Counted from the stretch's first letter, positions 47,188 through 56,605 are shown. The stretch is 64,000 nt of DNA from Roseovarius gahaiensis (GCF_011601345.1 NZ_JAAORB010000006.1:1-64000); one strand, 5' to 3'. Numbers and translations: made by a program. Notes: generated by a model not told the origin, from the letters alone.

Positions 47188-47715
47188 TCAGCCGGGTTTT
47201 GGAGGGGCCGTCAGGTCGAATTCCAGTTGCAGCCGGTTCTCTTGATCGGTGCGCCGGTAATGCAAGGCCGTGGTTAGATCGTGGATCAGGAACCAGCCAA
47301 ACCCACCCTCGGGCAGGGAAGCGCAGGGCACATCGGTGTTGGGCGCGCGCCCTTCGGGAAGTTTTTGCCCCGGCAGCGGGCACCCCTGATCGCGCAGTAT
47401 GACGCATAGACGCTCTGGCGTCATGCGCGCCGTCAGTGTGACGGGGCCGGGGGGCTGACCTGCATAGGCATGTTCGGCAATGTTGTTCAGTGTTTCGGCC
47501 AATACCAGTTCCACAGTGCTGCGCCAGTCTGCGGCCAAGCCAAGCGTGTCCAATTTAGACAAGGCTTGTCGCAAGACAGGGGGCACATCGGTGGCCGCAC
47601 CTGAAAAGTGCAGGGTAAAGCCGGGAAAGGGGCGGGACGTGGCCACGGTTTGCGGTGGGTCCATACGGCGCGCGCGCCGCTTAGCCAGCGGCACGGGACG
47701 CCAGATCAGAGACAT
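47188..47715 (-). CDS. RsbW-like anti-sigma factor / ATPase
   Basis: 175-aa HATPase_c_2 protein: N box AETLNNIAEHAYAGQ, G1-like CVILRDQGCPLPG and G2 EGGFGWFLIHDLTTAL, as in SpoIIAB/RsbW serine kinases that sequester a sigma factor and phosphorylate a STAS partner. It overlaps the preceding STAS gene by 35 bases (start ATG 47715 with AGGA upstream), strong evidence for a partner-switching pair. No matching PP2C phosphatase or sigma gene is nearby. Confidence 0.87.
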   Translation of the reverse strand: MSLIWRPVPLAKRRARRMDPPQTVATSRPFPGFTLHFSGAATDVPPVLRQALSKLDTLGLAADWRSTVELVLAETLNNIAEHAYAGQPPGPVTLTARMTPERLCVILRDQGCPLPGQKLPEGRAPNTDVPCASLPEGGFGWFLIHDLTTALHYRRTDQENRLQLEFDLTAPPKPG

Positions 47716-48019
47716 GAGCGTAAATCCTGAAGACCGAATCCATGCGTGTCAGGCGAAACACCTTGGCGACATCGGGTGTCAGCCCGGCAAGATCAATTTT
47801 TTTGCCGCTGGGCAGTTGTTTTTTTGAGGCGACAATCGCGCCTAGCCCGCTGGAATCGACAAAGCTGACATTGGACAGATCAAGCACGATATGATCAGGG
47901 CCGGTTTCTGTGGCCTCGCGCATACTGTCCTTGAATTGAATCGCCACCGCGGCATCGATTCGGGGTAGGTTTACGGTGATGATCTTGATGTCGTCGGTTT
48001 GGGTTTGTTGCAAAGGCAT
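47681..48019 (-). CDS. STAS-domain anti-sigma factor antagonist
   Basis: 112-aa single STAS domain. The phosphoacceptor loop is NVSFVDSSGLGAIVASKKQL; the Ser pair at residues 56-57 is the expected kinase target. It would bind the RsbW-like ATPase encoded by the overlapping next gene when unphosphorylated. GGGAG precedes ATG 48019. Confidence 0.92.
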   Translation of the reverse strand: MPLQQTQTDDIKIITVNLPRIDAAVAIQFKDSMREATETGPDHIVLDLSNVSFVDSSGLGAIVASKKQLPSGKKIDLAGLTPDVAKVFRLTRMDSVFRIYAHVSDLASRAAG

Positions 48020-48112
48020 AGTGCACTCCCGCCATAAGTAGTAATACGGCCAAGGCTAGACCGTATTCCTTACCATTCGGTATTCACGCACAGGAATTCA
48101 GGAGGGTGAAGC

Positions 48113-49285
48113 ATGAAAGACGTTGTGATCGCGGGCGCGGCGCGCACCCCTATGGGGGGATTTCAGGGGGATTTCGACGATGTCGATGCATCGGTCTTGG
48201 GTGGTGCTGCCATTCGGGCCGCGCTGGCAGGCGCGGGGGCGCAGACCGTGGACGAGGTTTTGATGGGCTGCGTTCTGCCCGCAGGCCAAGGACAAGCCCC
48301 GGCGCGGCAGGCCGGATTTGCCGGGGGCTTGGGCGAAGAGGTGCCTGCCACCACTTTGAACAAAATGTGCGGCTCGGGCATGAAGGCGGCGATGATAGCG
48401 TTTGACCAGATCGCGTTGGGCCATGCGGATACGATGATTGCCGGTGGCATGGAAAGCATGTCGAACGCGCCATACCTGCTGCCCAAAATGCGGGGTGGGG
48501 CGCGGATCGGACATGCTCAGGTGGTTGACCACATGTTTCTGGACGGTCTGGAAGATGCCTATGACAAGGGTCGCCTGATGGGCACCTTTGCCGAGGATTG
48601 CGCCGAAAAATATCAGTTCACTCGCGAGGCGCAGGACGATTATGCCATAGGGTCACTTGAAGGGGCATTGGCGGCGCAGAAATCTGGCGCGTTCGACGAC
48701 GAGATTGCGCCAGTGACGATGTCCACCCGCAAGGGCGAGGTCACGATTTCCGAAGACGAGCAGCCCGCCAAGGCGCGGCCCGACAAGATCCCACAGCTCA
48801 AGCCTGCGTTTCGTAAGGATGGCACGGTCACGGCGGCAAACTCCAGCTCGATCAGCGATGGCGCGGCGGCGTTGGTGTTGGCGTCGCGCGAGGCGGCACA
48901 AGCGGAAGGGCTAAACATACGTGCTCGTATTGTTGGTCATGCAAGCCATGCTCAGGCACCGGGATGGTTCACCACCGCGCCGGTGCCGGCCGCGCAAAAG
49001 CTGCTGGAGCGGATCGGGTGGAGCAAAGACGACGTGGACCTTTGGGAGGTGAACGAGGCCTTTGCCGTGGTTCCGATGGCTTTCATGCACGAAATGGGCC
49101 TGCCGCGTGACAAGGTGAACGTCCATGGCGGGGCCTGTGCGCTTGGGCATCCCATTGGCGCCAGTGGCGCGCGGATCATGGTGACGCTGCTGAACGCGCT
49201 TGAAACGCGCGGGCTGAAACGGGGCGTCGCGGCGATCTGTATTGGCGGCGGCGAAGGCACGGCGATTGCGATCGAACGGGTCTAA
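48113..49285 (+). CDS. Acetyl-CoA C-acyltransferase (thiolase)
   Basis: 390-aa thiolase. Catalytic Cys in NKMCGSGMKAAMIAFDQI (about residue 88), His in NEAFAVVPMAF / GGACALGHPIGASGARIM and the second Cys in AICIGGGEG. Could be biosynthetic (PhaA/AtoB, acetoacetyl-CoA) or degradative; the sequence does not decide. GGAGG precedes ATG 48113. Monocistronic, divergent from the STAS gene. Confidence 0.94.
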   Translation: MKDVVIAGAARTPMGGFQGDFDDVDASVLGGAAIRAALAGAGAQTVDEVLMGCVLPAGQGQAPARQAGFAGGLGEEVPATTLNKMCGSGMKAAMIAFDQIALGHADTMIAGGMESMSNAPYLLPKMRGGARIGHAQVVDHMFLDGLEDAYDKGRLMGTFAEDCAEKYQFTREAQDDYAIGSLEGALAAQKSGAFDDEIAPVTMSTRKGEVTISEDEQPAKARPDKIPQLKPAFRKDGTVTAANSSSISDGAAALVLASREAAQAEGLNIRARIVGHASHAQAPGWFTTAPVPAAQKLLERIGWSKDDVDLWEVNEAFAVVPMAFMHEMGLPRDKVNVHGGACALGHPIGASGARIMVTLLNALETRGLKRGVAAICIGGGEGTAIAIERV

Positions 49286-49296
49286 GGTTTGATCCG

Positions 49297-49329
49297 GCCC
49301 GGCGGTAAGGCAAATGCCTGCCGCCGGGC
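49297..49329. terminator. GC-rich hairpin between convergent genes
   Basis: GCCCGGCGG...CCGCCGGGC 9-bp stem with a smaller AGGCA/TGCCT stem within its loop, following the thiolase and facing the FAD/GcvT gene end. No T tract. Confidence 0.55.
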
Positions 49330-49339
49330 TTGCCGCGTG

Positions 49340-51787
49340 TCAGGCTTTCATGCGTGTGCTGGTTGGGTCGTAAAGCGGTTTCAGGCTGCACTCGGCCGGC
49401 ACACGCGTGCCGGCCACATCTATTTCATAGCTGGACGCCAGAACCTGTTGTGCCGTTTCCCCGGCGCAGGGCACATAGCCCATGCCGATGGCCCCGCCCA
49501 GATGGTGGCCATAGTTGCCAGACGACAGATACCCAACGATCTGACCGTCGCGCAGCACGGGTTCGTTGTGATAGAGCAGCGGTTCAGGGTCGGTCAGGCG
49601 GAATTGCACCATGCGAGTTTGCAGCCCTTCGTCGCGCTTGCGCTGCACCGCATCGCGACCGATGAAATCGGGTTTGGATTTTGACACGGCAAAGCCAAGC
49701 CCGGCCTCAAGCACATGATCTTCGCAGGTGATGTCGTGGCCGAAATGTCGGAAGCCCTTTTCGATCCGGCACGAATCCATTGCATGCAGGCCGCAGAGTT
49801 TCAGACCGTGATCGGCCCCGGCCTCGATCAGGGTCTCGAACACATGCGCGGCCATATCGGCGCTGACATAGATCTCCCATCCCAGTTCGCCCACGTAAGA
49901 CACACGATGCGCGCGGGCCAGCCCCATGCCAATCTCGATCTGGTGTGCCATGCCGAACGGATGGGCGGCACTACCGAAATCATTGGGCGAGACCGCGTGC
50001 ATCAAATCGCGCGCCTTTGGCCCCATCACCGCCAGAACGCCCTCGGAGGTGGTGACATCGGTGATCACCACCATTCGGCCCCGTATGTGTCGACGCAGCC
50101 ATGTTTCATCCGCCAGCCGGGTGGCGGCGGGGGTGACAACCAGATAGGCGGTTTCCGACAGGCGGGACACGGTGACATCGGCCTCGACCCCGCCGCGCGG
50201 GTTAAGGAATTGGGTATAGACGATCTTGCCCGCAGGCACCGACATATCCGCCCCGCAGACATGGTTCAGGAACGCCTCGGCCTCGGGGCCTTCGACGCGC
50301 AGCTTGCCAAAAGACGACATGTCATAGAGGCCCACGCCAGTGCGAATTGCGGCATGTTCAGCGGCGGCGTTCGGGAACCAGTTCTGACGCCCCCATGAAT
50401 AGGCATAGGCGCGGTCTTGGCCGGGATTGGCAAACCAGTTGGCGCGTTCCCATCCGGCCATTTCCCCCATGACGGCGCCGTGATCCAGCAGATGAGTATG
50501 CAACGGGCTGCGCCGCACGCCGCGCGCAGTGGCCTTTTGCCGGTAGGGGAAGTGATCGGCGTAAAGCAGGCCCAGAGTTTCGGTGGACCGCTGCGCCAGA
50601 TAGCTGCGATTGCCCTGAAAGGGCTGCATGCGCGCGATATCCACGTCGCCCAGATCGAAAGGTTTTGCACCGTCCTCCATCCATTGCGCCAGCGCCATGC
50701 CCGCGCCGCCCGCCGATTGGATGCCAATGGAATTGAACCCGGCGGCGACCCAGACATTGTCCATCTCGGGGCACTGGCCCAGATGATAGGCGTCATCGGG
50801 GGTGAAGGATTCAGGCCCGTTGAAGAAGGTGTGAATCCCCGCCGTGCCCAGCATCGGCATACGGTTAACAGCCCATTCCAGGATCGGCTCAAAATGATCG
50901 AAATCCTCGGGCAGTTGATCAAACTCGAAGTCTTCGGGGATGCCCGAAAGCGCCCAGGGTTTCGAGACCGGCTCGAATGCGCCCAGCATCATCTTGCCGG
51001 CGTCTTCCTTGTAATAGGCGCATTCGTCGGGCACGCGCAGCACGGGCAGGGGGCCAAGCCCGTCAATCGGTTCGGACACGATGTAGAAATGCTCGCAGGC
51101 TTGCAGCGGCACGTTGGTGCCCAGCATTTCGCCCACCTCGCGGCCCCACATGCCAGCGCAGTTCACCACATGCTCAGCCGTGATATGGCCTGATGTGCCA
51201 TCTTCGGCCTGCCAATCGACGCCGGTAATGCGGCGGCCCTGACGGGCCACGCTGGTGGCGCGGGTGCGTTCGCGGATCACCGCGCCGCGCTGTCGCGCGC
51301 CTTTGGCCAGGGCTAGGGCGATGTTGGCCGGATCGCCTTGGCCGTCCTTGTCGAGATAGACCGCACCTGTCACGCCTTGGGTGTTCAGATGGGGGTATTT
51401 CGCCTGCACGTCTGTCGGGCTGATTTCCTGAACATCGACGCCGAACGCGCGGGCCATCGCGGCCTGACGGTAAATCTCTTCGCGCCGTTCGTCGGTCAGG
51501 GCCACAGTGATCGAGCCGACGCGTTTGAAGCCGGTGGCGACGCCGGTTTCCTGTTCAAGCGTCCCGTAGAGTTCTTGTGAATACTTGGCCAGCTTGGTCA
51601 TGTTCGCGGTGGCGCGCAGCTGCGCAATCAGCCCCGCGGCATGCCATGTGGTGCCGGAGGTGAGTTGTTTTCGTTCCAGCAGCACGACATCGTGCCAGCC
51701 CAGTTTGGTGAGGTGATAAGCGACAGAGCATCCGATGACGCCGCCGCCGATGATGACGACGCGGGCATGCGTGGGTAGGGTGGTCAT
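49340..51787 (-). CDS. FAD-dependent methylamine dehydrogenase fused to GcvT (DMGDH/SARDH-like), copy 1
   Basis: 815-aa flavoprotein. N-terminal DAO-type FAD domain (VVIIGGGVIGCSVAYHLTKL; covalent-FAD His in SGTTWHAAGLIAQL), a central FAO_M region, then a GcvT-like tetrahydrofolate domain (from about residue 430: GVGLYDMSSFGKLRVEGPEA, GELGWEIYVSADMAAHVFET and ALEAGLGF-like VLEAGLGFAVSKSKPDFIG). Dimethylglycine and sarcosine dehydrogenases of this design pass the removed methyl to folate. Last gene of the minus-strand cluster with a homocysteine methyltransferase. Substrate inferred. Confidence 0.9.
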   Translation of the reverse strand: MTTLPTHARVVIIGGGVIGCSVAYHLTKLGWHDVVLLERKQLTSGTTWHAAGLIAQLRATANMTKLAKYSQELYGTLEQETGVATGFKRVGSITVALTDERREEIYRQAAMARAFGVDVQEISPTDVQAKYPHLNTQGVTGAVYLDKDGQGDPANIALALAKGARQRGAVIRERTRATSVARQGRRITGVDWQAEDGTSGHITAEHVVNCAGMWGREVGEMLGTNVPLQACEHFYIVSEPIDGLGPLPVLRVPDECAYYKEDAGKMMLGAFEPVSKPWALSGIPEDFEFDQLPEDFDHFEPILEWAVNRMPMLGTAGIHTFFNGPESFTPDDAYHLGQCPEMDNVWVAAGFNSIGIQSAGGAGMALAQWMEDGAKPFDLGDVDIARMQPFQGNRSYLAQRSTETLGLLYADHFPYRQKATARGVRRSPLHTHLLDHGAVMGEMAGWERANWFANPGQDRAYAYSWGRQNWFPNAAAEHAAIRTGVGLYDMSSFGKLRVEGPEAEAFLNHVCGADMSVPAGKIVYTQFLNPRGGVEADVTVSRLSETAYLVVTPAATRLADETWLRRHIRGRMVVITDVTTSEGVLAVMGPKARDLMHAVSPNDFGSAAHPFGMAHQIEIGMGLARAHRVSYVGELGWEIYVSADMAAHVFETLIEAGADHGLKLCGLHAMDSCRIEKGFRHFGHDITCEDHVLEAGLGFAVSKSKPDFIGRDAVQRKRDEGLQTRMVQFRLTDPEPLLYHNEPVLRDGQIVGYLSSGNYGHHLGGAIGMGYVPCAGETAQQVLASSYEIDVAGTRVPAECSLKPLYDPTSTRMKA

Positions 51788-51846
51788 AAGCGGGCCTTGT
51801 GGTGCGAGTGACGGTTGGGATCGAACGCGGATGCGTCCGACCGGCT

Positions 51847-51894
51847 GGGGGGCGCTGCCCCCCAGACCCCCCGGGATATTTTGAAACAGAAGAA
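51847..51894. repeat. Intergenic palindromic repeat, copy B
   Basis: GGGGGGC-GCT-GCCCCCC (51847-51863) then AGACCCCCCGGG and GGATATTTTGAAACAGAAGA (51874-51893), a diverged relative of copies at 38999-39058 and 57987-58007. It sits between the homocysteine methyltransferase and copy-1 dehydrogenase genes. Confidence 0.65.
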
Positions 51895-51902
51895 GGCAGG
51901 GG

Positions 51903-52802
51903 TCATGTGATGGTGTGTCCGGCGGCGCGCAGGTGGTGGGCCAGGTCTGCGATGTGATCTGGGCCGACTTCACAGCAGCCGCCGACGATGGTGGCGCCTC
52001 GGGCTACCCAGCCCATGGCAAAATCGGCGTAGGCTGTGGGGGACAGATCGGCGCGGGCCGCGAGCGCATCGACGGTGGGGGCGTCTTGCAGGAAGCCTTC
52101 GGTGATTGCCGTGAAGCCATTGGCATACGCCCCGAATGGCCGCCCGAAGGGTTTCAGGATGTCAAGCGCGGCGGCCACGGCTTCGGGGCGGGAACAATTG
52201 ATCAACACGGCCTCGGGCTGGAAGCGATCAAGCAGGGGGGCGATTTGGGCCAAAGCCTCGCCCGAGCGCAGGCGCGTGCCTTTATCGTCCTGCACGGTGA
52301 GCGCCAGCCAGATCGGTAGATTTGCGGCGCTGGCCGCGCGTAGCGCGCCTTCGGCCTGATCGACCGACGCCATGGTTTCCAAAAGCAACAGGTCGACACC
52401 ATTTTCCTTGAGCAATTGCACAGGCTGGGCGTAAAGCTGTTCGGCCTTGTCCGGCGGTGGGCAGATGTCGGGGCGGTAGGATTGCACCAGTGGTCCGAGC
52501 GCCCCGGCGACGCGTCCGTATCCGCGGGCATCGCGGGCGGCCTTTGCGGTGGATACGGCCTTGGCCATCAACTTGGCCATTTGGCCCTGAAGCCCGGCGC
52601 GTTGCAGGCGGTCTTGCAGAACCGCATAGCTGTTGGTTGTGGCCACGGTTGCCCCGGCCTGAAAATAGGCGTTGTGCACCTGTTGCAGCAGGTCAGGGTG
52701 GTCGATCATGGCTTGGGTGGACCACAACGGCGTTGGCGCGTCGCCTGCACGGGTGACCAGTTCCTGGCCGATGGCCCCGTCAAGCAAGGTGATATCTGTC
52801 AT
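51903..52802 (-). CDS. Homocysteine S-methyltransferase (MmuM/BHMT-like)
   Basis: 299-aa zinc methyltransferase barrel. Zn ligands appear in VLINCSRPEAV and GGCCEVGPDHI, with LLDGAIGQELV at the N-terminus. Family members methylate homocysteine from S-methylmethionine, SAM or betaine. Placed between two methylamine dehydrogenases, betaine is an attractive donor: betaine plus homocysteine would give methionine and dimethylglycine, the next enzyme's substrate. Its ATG overlaps the stop of the upstream dehydrogenase. Confidence 0.88.
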   Translation of the reverse strand: MTDITLLDGAIGQELVTRAGDAPTPLWSTQAMIDHPDLLQQVHNAYFQAGATVATTNSYAVLQDRLQRAGLQGQMAKLMAKAVSTAKAARDARGYGRVAGALGPLVQSYRPDICPPPDKAEQLYAQPVQLLKENGVDLLLLETMASVDQAEGALRAASAANLPIWLALTVQDDKGTRLRSGEALAQIAPLLDRFQPEAVLINCSRPEAVAAALDILKPFGRPFGAYANGFTAITEGFLQDAPTVDALAARADLSPTAYADFAMGWVARGATIVGGCCEVGPDHIADLAHHLRAAGHTIT

Positions 52803-55261
52803 GCGCGTAATCTTTCATTGTTAGGATCCCACAGCGGGCCATCGGGTTGCACGGTCGCGCGGTGGTGTTGCCCGTAGATTTCGATCTCAAGCACCGTGCC
52901 GGGCGTCGCCAGATCAGCCCGGACCATACCAAGGGCGACGGAGGCCCCGATGCGGTAGCCCCATGCGCCAGAAGTGGTTTCGCCGACGATTTGGCCCTCA
53001 TGCCACAGGTTTGACATATGGGGCGCGTCGGCCTCGCCCGCGTCGACAATCAGCGATACGAAGCGTATGGTCGGGCCTGCCTTTTTCTCGGCCAGAAGGG
53101 CCTGTTTGCCGGGGAAGTCCTGTGGTTTCTCAAGGTTTACGAAGCGGTCCAGCCCGGCCTCAAACATGGTGTAGTCGGTGGACAGGTCGCCCTTCCACGC
53201 GCGATAGGCCTTTTCGATGCGCAAGGCATTCAGGGCATGCATGCCAAAGGGTTTTAGCCCGTGCTTTTGGCCCGCGTTCCATACGGCGTCGAATACTTGG
53301 GCCGTGTCGGTGGTTTTCGTGTGTATCTCCCATCCAAGCTCGCCCGCGAAGGACACCCGGACGAGCAGTGCCTGACAGCCCGCGATCTGTGTGGTCTGAT
53401 GGGTCAGCCATGGCAGGTGGAGGTCAGCATCGCATATGCCACCAAGCACCGCGCGTGATTTGGGGCCCGCCAGAATTTGCGTTGAATAGTCGGCGGTGCA
53501 ATCGGCAAGCGCAACGCCTTCGACCCCTTGCAAGGCGTTCGATAGCAGTTCGAAATCATGCCACTGGGCTGCGGCGGCGGTGATCAGGGTCATCTGATCT
53601 TCGCTGTGCCGGATCACCGACATTTCTGTCAGAAGCCGACCACGCGGATCAGCGAAATAGATCAGTCCGATGCGGCCGACCCGTGGAACCGCGCCGGTGA
53701 TTTGGCCTGTCAGCCAGTCGGCGGCGTTTGGCCCTTCGAGCGTGAAACGTGAAAACCCCGGCAGATCGAGAATGCCGCAGGCGTCGCGCACGGCCTCGCA
53801 TTCTTGGCGAATGCGGGCCTGCCACGGGCCGGTGCGCGCCCATGTCTGAGTGGCCTGTTCCGAGGTGTCATCGCCGGGGTGGGCAAACCAGTTGGCCCGT
53901 TCCCAGCCGTTATAGGCCCCCATGACGCCGCCCATGTCCTTGATCCGGTCATGCACGGGGCTGAGTTTCTTGCCACGTCCGGCAGGCCATTCATGCCATG
54001 GGAAATGCATGGCGTATTCATGGCCATAAACTTCCATGCCCTTGGCGATGCAATAATCGCGGTCGGTGTAATCGGTGTAGCGGCGCGGGTCGGTTGCCCA
54101 CATATCCCACTCCGGCGCGCCTTGAGTTAGCCATTCGGCAAGCACTTTGCCCGCGCCGCCGCCTTGCGCGATCCCGAAGGTAAACACGCAAGCCTCAAAC
54201 GCGTTGGGCACGCCGGGTATGGGGCCCAGCAGGGGCATTCCGTCGGGGGCATAGGGGATCGGGCCGTTGATCACCTTGTTGATCCCGGCGCTGCCCAAGA
54301 GCGGCACACGGGCCATCGCATCTTCGACATGCCAGTCCAGCCTGTCCAGATCGTCTGGATACAGCTGAAAGCTGAAATCATCGGGCATCGGGTCGTCGGG
54401 CTGCACCCAATGGGCGCGACAATTGCGTTCATAGGGACCAAGGTTGAGCCCGTGTTTTTCCTGCCGCAGGTAATACGAGCTGTCGACATCGCGCAGCAGT
54501 GGCAGCTTGTGCCCTGTGTCTTTGGTCCAGGCTTCGATCTCGGGGATTTCGTCGGTTAAAAGATATTGGTGGCTCATCACCATCATCGGCACGGTGCGCC
54601 CGCCGAAGGGTTTGAACCATTCGCCCACGCGTTGGGCATAATAGCCCGCGGCATTGACCACGTAATCGCAGCGGATGTCGCCCTTGTCGGTGTGACCGAT
54701 CCATTCGCCGTCCTGGCGGTCGACCCCTGTAGCAGGGCAGAACCGCAGGATGGTTGCGCCCATATCGCGGGCCCCCTTGGCCAGCGCCTGCGTAACTTGC
54801 GAAGGGTCGATATCGCCATCGTTGGGATCGTAAAGACCGCCCTGCAAATCATGGGTTTCGACAAATGGATAGCGGGCCTTGATGTCGTCGAGAGACAGGA
54901 TTTCAAGATCCATACCCTGATGACGGCCCATGCTGCAGGCGCGTTCAAATTCCTGCATCCGCTCGCGCGAATGGGCCAGCCGGATCGAGCCTGTCTGGTG
55001 GTAGTTCATCGGGTAATCAACCTCGGCACCGAGGCGGGCATACAGCTCGGTCGAGTAGCGCTGCATGTTCATCACCGCCCACGAGGTCGAAAACGTGGGC
55101 ACGTTGCCGGCGGCGTGCCATGTCGACCCGGCGGTCAGCTCGTTTTTTTCCAGCAGGACGCAATCGCGCCACCCGGCCTTGGCCAGATGATAGAGACAAG
55201 AGGCCCCGACAGCGCCCCCTCCGATGATGACCACGCGAGCGGTGGATGGAAATTTGGCCAT
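52799..55261 (-). CDS. FAD-dependent methylamine dehydrogenase fused to GcvT (DMGDH/SARDH-like), copy 2
   Basis: 820-aa flavoprotein organised as its downstream paralogue: FAD domain VVIIGGGAVGASCLYHLAKA, covalent-FAD His in TAGSTWHAAGNVPTFSTSW, central FAO_M region (GINKVINGPIPYAPDGMPLL), and GcvT folate domain (GILDLPGFSRFTLEGPNAA, SFAGELGWEIHTKT). GGAGGGCATC ATG fixes the start at 55261; the frame runs further up but only as an out-of-phase shadow of the LysE gene. The two copies differ around the flavin pocket, so they probably act on successive methylamines. Confidence 0.9.
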   Translation of the reverse strand: MAKFPSTARVVIIGGGAVGASCLYHLAKAGWRDCVLLEKNELTAGSTWHAAGNVPTFSTSWAVMNMQRYSTELYARLGAEVDYPMNYHQTGSIRLAHSRERMQEFERACSMGRHQGMDLEILSLDDIKARYPFVETHDLQGGLYDPNDGDIDPSQVTQALAKGARDMGATILRFCPATGVDRQDGEWIGHTDKGDIRCDYVVNAAGYYAQRVGEWFKPFGGRTVPMMVMSHQYLLTDEIPEIEAWTKDTGHKLPLLRDVDSSYYLRQEKHGLNLGPYERNCRAHWVQPDDPMPDDFSFQLYPDDLDRLDWHVEDAMARVPLLGSAGINKVINGPIPYAPDGMPLLGPIPGVPNAFEACVFTFGIAQGGGAGKVLAEWLTQGAPEWDMWATDPRRYTDYTDRDYCIAKGMEVYGHEYAMHFPWHEWPAGRGKKLSPVHDRIKDMGGVMGAYNGWERANWFAHPGDDTSEQATQTWARTGPWQARIRQECEAVRDACGILDLPGFSRFTLEGPNAADWLTGQITGAVPRVGRIGLIYFADPRGRLLTEMSVIRHSEDQMTLITAAAAQWHDFELLSNALQGVEGVALADCTADYSTQILAGPKSRAVLGGICDADLHLPWLTHQTTQIAGCQALLVRVSFAGELGWEIHTKTTDTAQVFDAVWNAGQKHGLKPFGMHALNALRIEKAYRAWKGDLSTDYTMFEAGLDRFVNLEKPQDFPGKQALLAEKKAGPTIRFVSLIVDAGEADAPHMSNLWHEGQIVGETTSGAWGYRIGASVALGMVRADLATPGTVLEIEIYGQHHRATVQPDGPLWDPNNERLRA

Positions 55262-55395
55262 GATGCCCTCCGTCAATGGTTGTGTCGCGGTGTGGTCGGA
55301 GTGCCGTGGTCGGTCATCCGCCATGGGCTGAAGATGGTTTGTCTGGGGGTGTTCAGGCCGGTGCAGGCCGACGCCGATAACTGGCCGCGCATGTG

Positions 55396-56022
55396 TCAGG
55401 CCTTTCCTGTCGGGGTGGCGGTTGTGCCAAGGATCAAACCGTAGACGATAAAACAGGCGGCCATGGCGCGGCGCAGCCAAATGTTGAACACAGCGCCAAG
55501 TGCTGCGCGCCCCAGCCCTGCGCCAAGGGCGGTAAACCCTGTGTAGCTGAGCGCGGTAATCGTCAGCGCGGTTGGAAAGATAACCCACATCTGGGTCCAG
55601 ATCGGCACGTCGGGTTGAACGAATTGGCTGAAGGCCGCCAGATAGCCTGCGACGCTTTTGGGGTTGATCGTGGCAATTGCAAAAGCGCGCCAATAGATCG
55701 AGCCGGGCAGGCCGGGCTTGTCGGCCCGAACGGGCCGCCGCGCCATGATCCATCCGCGCAGGCCCAGCCAGATCAGAACGCCCGCCCCGATCAGTTTTGC
55801 AGCAGTAAATGCCATCGGCGAGGCTGCGATCAGTGCGGTAATCCCCGCCGCGGATAAGGTCAGGAACAAGGTGGCTTGGGTCAGGATCGCCGCAACGCCC
55901 CATAGTCCACTCCGGAATCCGTGGGTCATGCCGGTGCGGATGCAGTTGAGATGATTTGGCCCCGGTGTGGTGACGAACACCACCCAGAACAGTGCGAATA
56001 TGATCCATGCGTCCCAGCTCAT
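55396..56022 (-). CDS. LysE/RhtB-family exporter
   Basis: 208-aa membrane protein with about six helices. Family motif TTPGPNHLNCIRTGMTHGFRS follows the first helix; AIATINPKSVAGYLAAFSQF is the second conserved stretch. LysE-type carriers export amino acids and derivatives. Starts ten bases after the XRE-cupin regulator gene, so likely part of that operon and of the adjoining demethylation cluster, where it could relieve glycine or betaine-derivative excess. Confidence 0.9.
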   Translation of the reverse strand: MSWDAWIIFALFWVVFVTTPGPNHLNCIRTGMTHGFRSGLWGVAAILTQATLFLTLSAAGITALIAASPMAFTAAKLIGAGVLIWLGLRGWIMARRPVRADKPGLPGSIYWRAFAIATINPKSVAGYLAAFSQFVQPDVPIWTQMWVIFPTALTITALSYTGFTALGAGLGRAALGAVFNIWLRRAMAACFIVYGLILGTTATPTGKA

Positions 56023-56032
56023 GGTGCTTTCC

Positions 56033-56605
56033 TTAATACACTGGCGGGGCGATCACCCAGATCGCCACGGCGGGCTGATCATAGGGGTTGATCCATTCGA
56101 AGGGTTCGGACCGGATGCGGAAACTGTCGCCGGGATGCAGGGTGAACGTGTGGCCATCAATGATCAGGTCAAGCTTGCCCGCGATAAGATAGCCCACTTC
56201 CTGCGTCGGGCGGGTGACGACCTCACCGATCCGACTGTGGGCTTCAAACGTGCAATGGACCATTTCAAAGTCATCGGTCAGATCGGGCGACAGGAGCTCT
56301 TCAATCAGGCCCGCCGCGCCCGAGCCGATCTTTCGCCGTGCGCCGTGCCGCACGACACGCCCGACTTCGGTGGCCGGGCCACTGGCTTGGCCGAACAAAA
56401 GCGAGACATGCACGTCCAGCACGGCGGCCATATGGCGCAAATCGGTGATTGACGGCTCAGACAGATCACGCTCGACCTGACTGAGCCAACCGACAGACCG
56501 ATCAAGCTGCGCGGCCATGTCATGCAGGGTCAGCCCGCGTGACTTGCGCAAGGCGCGCAGGTCGGCCCCAAGCGTGTGCGGGCGGGCGATGTCCGACTGT
56601 TGCAT
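56033..56605 (-). CDS. XRE-family regulator with C-terminal cupin
   Basis: 190-aa transcription regulator. N-terminal HTH (LRALRKSRGLTLHDMAAQLD, WLSQVERDLSEPSITDLRHM) and C-terminal cupin sensor (EVGYLIAGKLDLIIDGHTFT, HPGDSFRIRSEPFEWINPYD). It leads the operon with the LysE exporter and the demethylation genes. Two tandem 28-bp repeats lie immediately upstream (56614-56680), likely its own binding sites. Ligand unknown. Confidence 0.92.
   Translation of the reverse strand: MQQSDIARPHTLGADLRALRKSRGLTLHDMAAQLDRSVGWLSQVERDLSEPSITDLRHMAAVLDVHVSLLFGQASGPATEVGRVVRHGARRKIGSGAAGLIEELLSPDLTDDFEMVHCTFEAHSRIGEVVTRPTQEVGYLIAGKLDLIIDGHTFTLHPGDSFRIRSEPFEWINPYDQPAVAIWVIAPPVY

Noticed and set aside
52799-52802. 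Possible frameshift at the dehydrogenase/methyltransferase junction
   Set aside because: It is a normal ATGA stop-start overlap between two complete genes.
55262-56008. N-terminal extension of the copy-2 FAD/GcvT dehydrogenase to 1069 residues
   Set aside because: The extension is the out-of-frame reading of the LysE gene; GGAGGGCATC ATG at 55261 gives the correct family N-terminus.
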